The position numbers and the translations under genes were made by a program. 64,000 bases of DNA from Pipra filicauda (taxonomy: Eukaryota > Chordata > Aves > Passeriformes > Pipridae), in NCBI RefSeq assembly GCF_003945595.2, contig NW_024104439.1, positions 22,501-86,500 of the forward strand, written 5' to 3'. The notes beneath the pieces were generated by a model. That model was not told the origin of the DNA. It made no database searches and saw nothing but the letters and a program-made list of their open reading frames with translations. Shown one piece after another: positions 61,201-64,000 of the stretch (within the stretch, counting starts at the first letter, position 1; the number at the start of each line of letters is the position of its first letter).

Positions 61201-64000
61201 AGTTACAGCTATGAGATCTGATGAGTGGAGTATCTAAGAACATGAGATCTTATATCGGGAATAAATTTGAGAACAAAAATGGAAAGAATAGATCTCAAAT
61301 AATTTTCTTTGAAGGAAAAGAAGTCATATACACAGTTTCATCCAAATGTTTTGCTATTGGATATCAGTTTACTGCTCTAAAAATTGTAGTTCTTTTCTCC
61401 CTCTGCCTGACTTTCACACTTGAAGAGTTTGCTTTTTAAAGAAATCACTTGAGACAGTCTGTGACATGTGTGAACTGTTTAAACTTGACTTAGCTGATCT
61501 TAAGTATGGATTATTGCACATATTATCAAAGGCTTTGTTAATTATAATGACATAAGAGATGTTATTGCATGGACCCAGTCTTTACACAAGGCACCAGCCT
61601 GACTTGAAAGAAAAGAAATGCCTCATTTCAACCAAGCTTTGGAGCTTTTGCCTCCACCTTTGAAAAGGCTTTTGAAGGGTTCATAGTGCTGGAGAGGTGT
61701 TAGAAGAGCTCAGTGATGATGCAGGATATGCTCTTTCCTTCTCTTTTTCCCTCATTCTCCAAGACTTCTTGAAACCTCTTCCTTTCTCACTTATTCAGAA
61801 TATGGTAACCCTTAATCCCAGACTGTTCCAGAATACAGATTTTCCTCTTTTTGCACCTCAAATCAGCCTCTCTTTACTCCATAAACAGCATGGCTAGTGT
61901 TCATCCTTTCTGGAGTAGAGAAAGCTTGGGATGCAGAAGGGGCCTGATGGGGACAGCATGCCCCAGCAGAGCTGATGGACCAAACTGTCCCCCTGTTTGG
62001 ATTTCAGTGTCTAATCCCCATCTCTGCAGGTACAATTAAAGTAGATCACAATGTAAACAAAACATGAAGGTTGAAGACCCCTGTAAACTGATACCCAAGG
62101 CTAATGGATGCTTTAATTAGTGCCTGGCATTTAATTGGTGCCTAATGCTATGCATTTCCTGGTGGTTTCCTCACCCAGAAGTCTTCTGGGACCAGTCAGT
62201 ACCCAAAACAAAAGTGGACTGATCAAACCTAGAATTTTGCCTAAAGAGATCATTTCCTCCAGTTCCACTTTGAAAGATTTAAGATCTCTTCTGTATCCAA
62301 TAGTGAAGAGTTAAAAAGAAAAGAGAAAAGAAAAAAAATTGTTGAAGTTGAAGAGTTCTATTTTAGTATATTGTTTGACAATATCAGGTTTTCAGGTTTA
62401 GAAATCTACATATAAATGAGAAGAAGTTGTGAAAATTTCTGATTGACAGACCGTTTTTCTTTCTGACAATTCTAATTATTTAAAGACTGCAAATGTTCAA
62501 AGACTTCAAAGACCACAGGCTACCTGACAGCAGCGTTAACTCAGAGAGTGGCTCTCCTTAATAAATTCTTGCAATATGAACAGATTACCTTCTGATGTGT
62601 GACAGACTTCTCTTGTGTCTATCTCAAGATCTCTTTCTCTCTGTGAAGCTCTGCTATCCATTACTGGTCTTGTGCAACACTTCAGCACATGTGTGTTTAT
62701 GTCCCTGGATACCATGTCTTGGCCTTACAGATGTGAGGACTGAGTATGAAGATAGAGAAAACTGAAGGTAGTTTTCCTGAATTCTGAAAGTATATGTCCA
62801 TTCATTGCCACACATAAATAAACAGGTTCTTTGTAAAGAGGGAAAGAAAACAGCTTTTAATCCTTGACACAGTCCTGTGTGCCTATAATCATCCCATTGG
62901 GTCAGAGGTAGAAATAAACCCTCCAAACCTGCCAGAAAGTTCTCAACAGAAGTGTTGACAAGACAATCAGCAAAACTGACCCATAAGTAGCAAAATATCC
63001 ACATCGGACCTGTTTGGAGAGCTGAGACCAGTTACCAGGACTGTGGTGCCTGTAATGGAAAACCTCTTGGCAGCAAGGAAGCAATGCACTGAAATACCAG
63101 TTTGCAGATGTGAAGCAAGTCTGGAAGCTGCTCTAAGTGAGCTGCTGCAGTGGAGGGTTGTAATGGGAACACAGATTTTTTGTTGTGAACCTGCTGGAAC
63201 AGATATCATCATCCTTAGTTATCAAGTGACGTTAGTTAATGCAACTTTGAGTGACTGCCAACTTCTTCAGTCCAGTGAAGTAACTAACACACTTGATATC
63301 TTAAATGTTGCTGGGCAGGGGGAGGGGAGGGAAATCTGCTATTCCAGAGGGAATTATTTCTGTTATATTTTTAAGATATCCTCTGTGGCTTTTGAGATGT
63401 TTCCTGAAATCTGCAATTACAGTAATGTAAGATCTGCATCCAGCTTTTTCTAAAATAATATTGAAGCAGACTACATGGTAACTAAAACAATTCTTTCTTT
63501 GAATGTCATCTCTCTTTCAGTTTGTCAGCTGCTGCTCTAGCAAGTAGTTTCTGCCTTGAGGGGCTGTTGATAGTTCATTGAGATAGCTCAGTATCTCAGC
63601 TGCCTTGTCCCTGTGAAGTCCTTGAAAACACTGAGAAAAATTTCTGTGTTCACCACAAATTGACTTTGTCAGTTATCAGTAGTTCACATCCTTGACAGCA
63701 CTGAAAGCCTTTGATGCAGTATGTGGGGAAAGGTGGCAGCGCTGGAAGTCAAAAGAAAGCATTAGGACTGTTTGGGGTTTTTTGTGACAGTGGGGAACCA
63801 GATTCAGCATCCCAGGGTTGCAATAGCAAGGGCAGTGCCAGCATGCTCTGATTACTGCCTCTCGGTGCATGGACAACCTCCCCACTACCTGCACTGTCAT
63901 TAGCATGTCCTCTGAATCTCCTCCCTTAGAGGAAAAAATCCAGATTAGGGAGTCCTGGAGGACTACAAAAATCCCTCAGAGTTCAGAAGCACAACAAAAC
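58265..64000. other. Unique non-coding DNA to the right edge
   Basis: Contains a T run (58632-58646), a 9-bp tandem GATTTCTTT (59190-59213) and a 9-bp inverted repeat, ACTAGTGCA (60976-60984) and TGCACTAGT (60988-60996). Plus-strand frames of 109 codons (59746-60075) and 136 codons (63043-63453), and minus frames of 124 codons (58777-59151) and 116 codons (62654-63004), have no recognised domain. No interspersed repeat was recognised. Confidence 0.45.
59190..59213. repeat. 9-bp tandem repeat, 2.7 copies
   Basis: GATTTCTTT is repeated twice and followed by GATTTC. A small slippage product. Confidence 0.9.

Noticed and set aside
63043..63453. A 136-codon plus-strand frame near the right edge
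   Set aside because: No recognised family, no promoter or splice context; kept only as background.
1..64000. CRISPR arrays, operons, insertion sequences, phage or endogenous retroviral genes
   Set aside because: Nothing of this kind was seen; the repeats present are CR1, MIR-like and simple sequence typical of a bird genome.

Overview
The window looks like vertebrate, most probably avian, nuclear DNA. The main evidence is a set of CR1 (chicken repeat 1) LINE fragments. Their 3' ends carry the typical CR1 tail built on the octamer ATTCTATG, or its complement when reversed. CR1 copies sit at about 590-898, 13452-13702, 19065-19127, 19718-19812, 23733-23840, 39545-40165 and 55228-55295. Older MIR-like (tRNA-derived CORE-SINE) fragments lie at about 7835-7955, 41781-41902 and 54941-55005, with a weaker one at 14464-14535. 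Recognisable interspersed repeats cover only a few percent of the window, which fits a compact bird genome. I cannot name the species. There is no prokaryotic gene packing, operon, CRISPR array, insertion sequence or phage module, and I recognised no endogenous retrovirus or LTR.

I find no protein-coding gene I can support. Every long open frame was read. The longest is 196 codons on the minus strand at 17405-17995. None shows a recognisable domain, and the lengths are about what chance gives in 64 kb of DNA with GC-rich patches. The window is best read as intergenic DNA or part of a very large intron.

Layout: 1-7 kb is mostly unique DNA with one CR1 and an AT-rich block at 4.9-5.4 kb that resembles a conserved regulatory element. 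7-8 kb has a strong hairpin, a 23-bp minisatellite and a reversed MIR. 8.5-12 kb has a weak exon-like patch and two small GC/CpG-richer patches. 12.4-12.8 kb is another AT-rich regulatory-like block, followed by a forward CR1. 17.4-18.2 kb is GC-rich with a CTCF-like motif. 19-20 kb holds two CR1 tails and a 51-bp tandem duplication. 21.5 and 30.5 kb have further CTCF-like motifs, the second beside a CpG-richer stretch. 35.3-35.7 kb is a regulatory-like block with a perfect octamer. 39.5-40.2 kb is the longest CR1. 44.0-44.1 kb has a short exon-like stretch encoding an ITIM-like tyrosine motif followed by a perfect splice donor. 55.0-55.1 kb joins a MIR tail to a homeobox/AP-1-like block. 57.1-58.1 kb is very AT-rich. 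The rest is unique DNA with mononucleotide runs.

No new biological system was found. The items most worth checking are the ITIM-like candidate exon (44.0 kb), the 31-nt hairpin (7.1 kb), the CTCF-like sites (17.6, 21.5, 30.5 kb) and the regulatory-like AT-rich blocks. Conservation and function for these are inference from sequence texture and need alignment to other birds.
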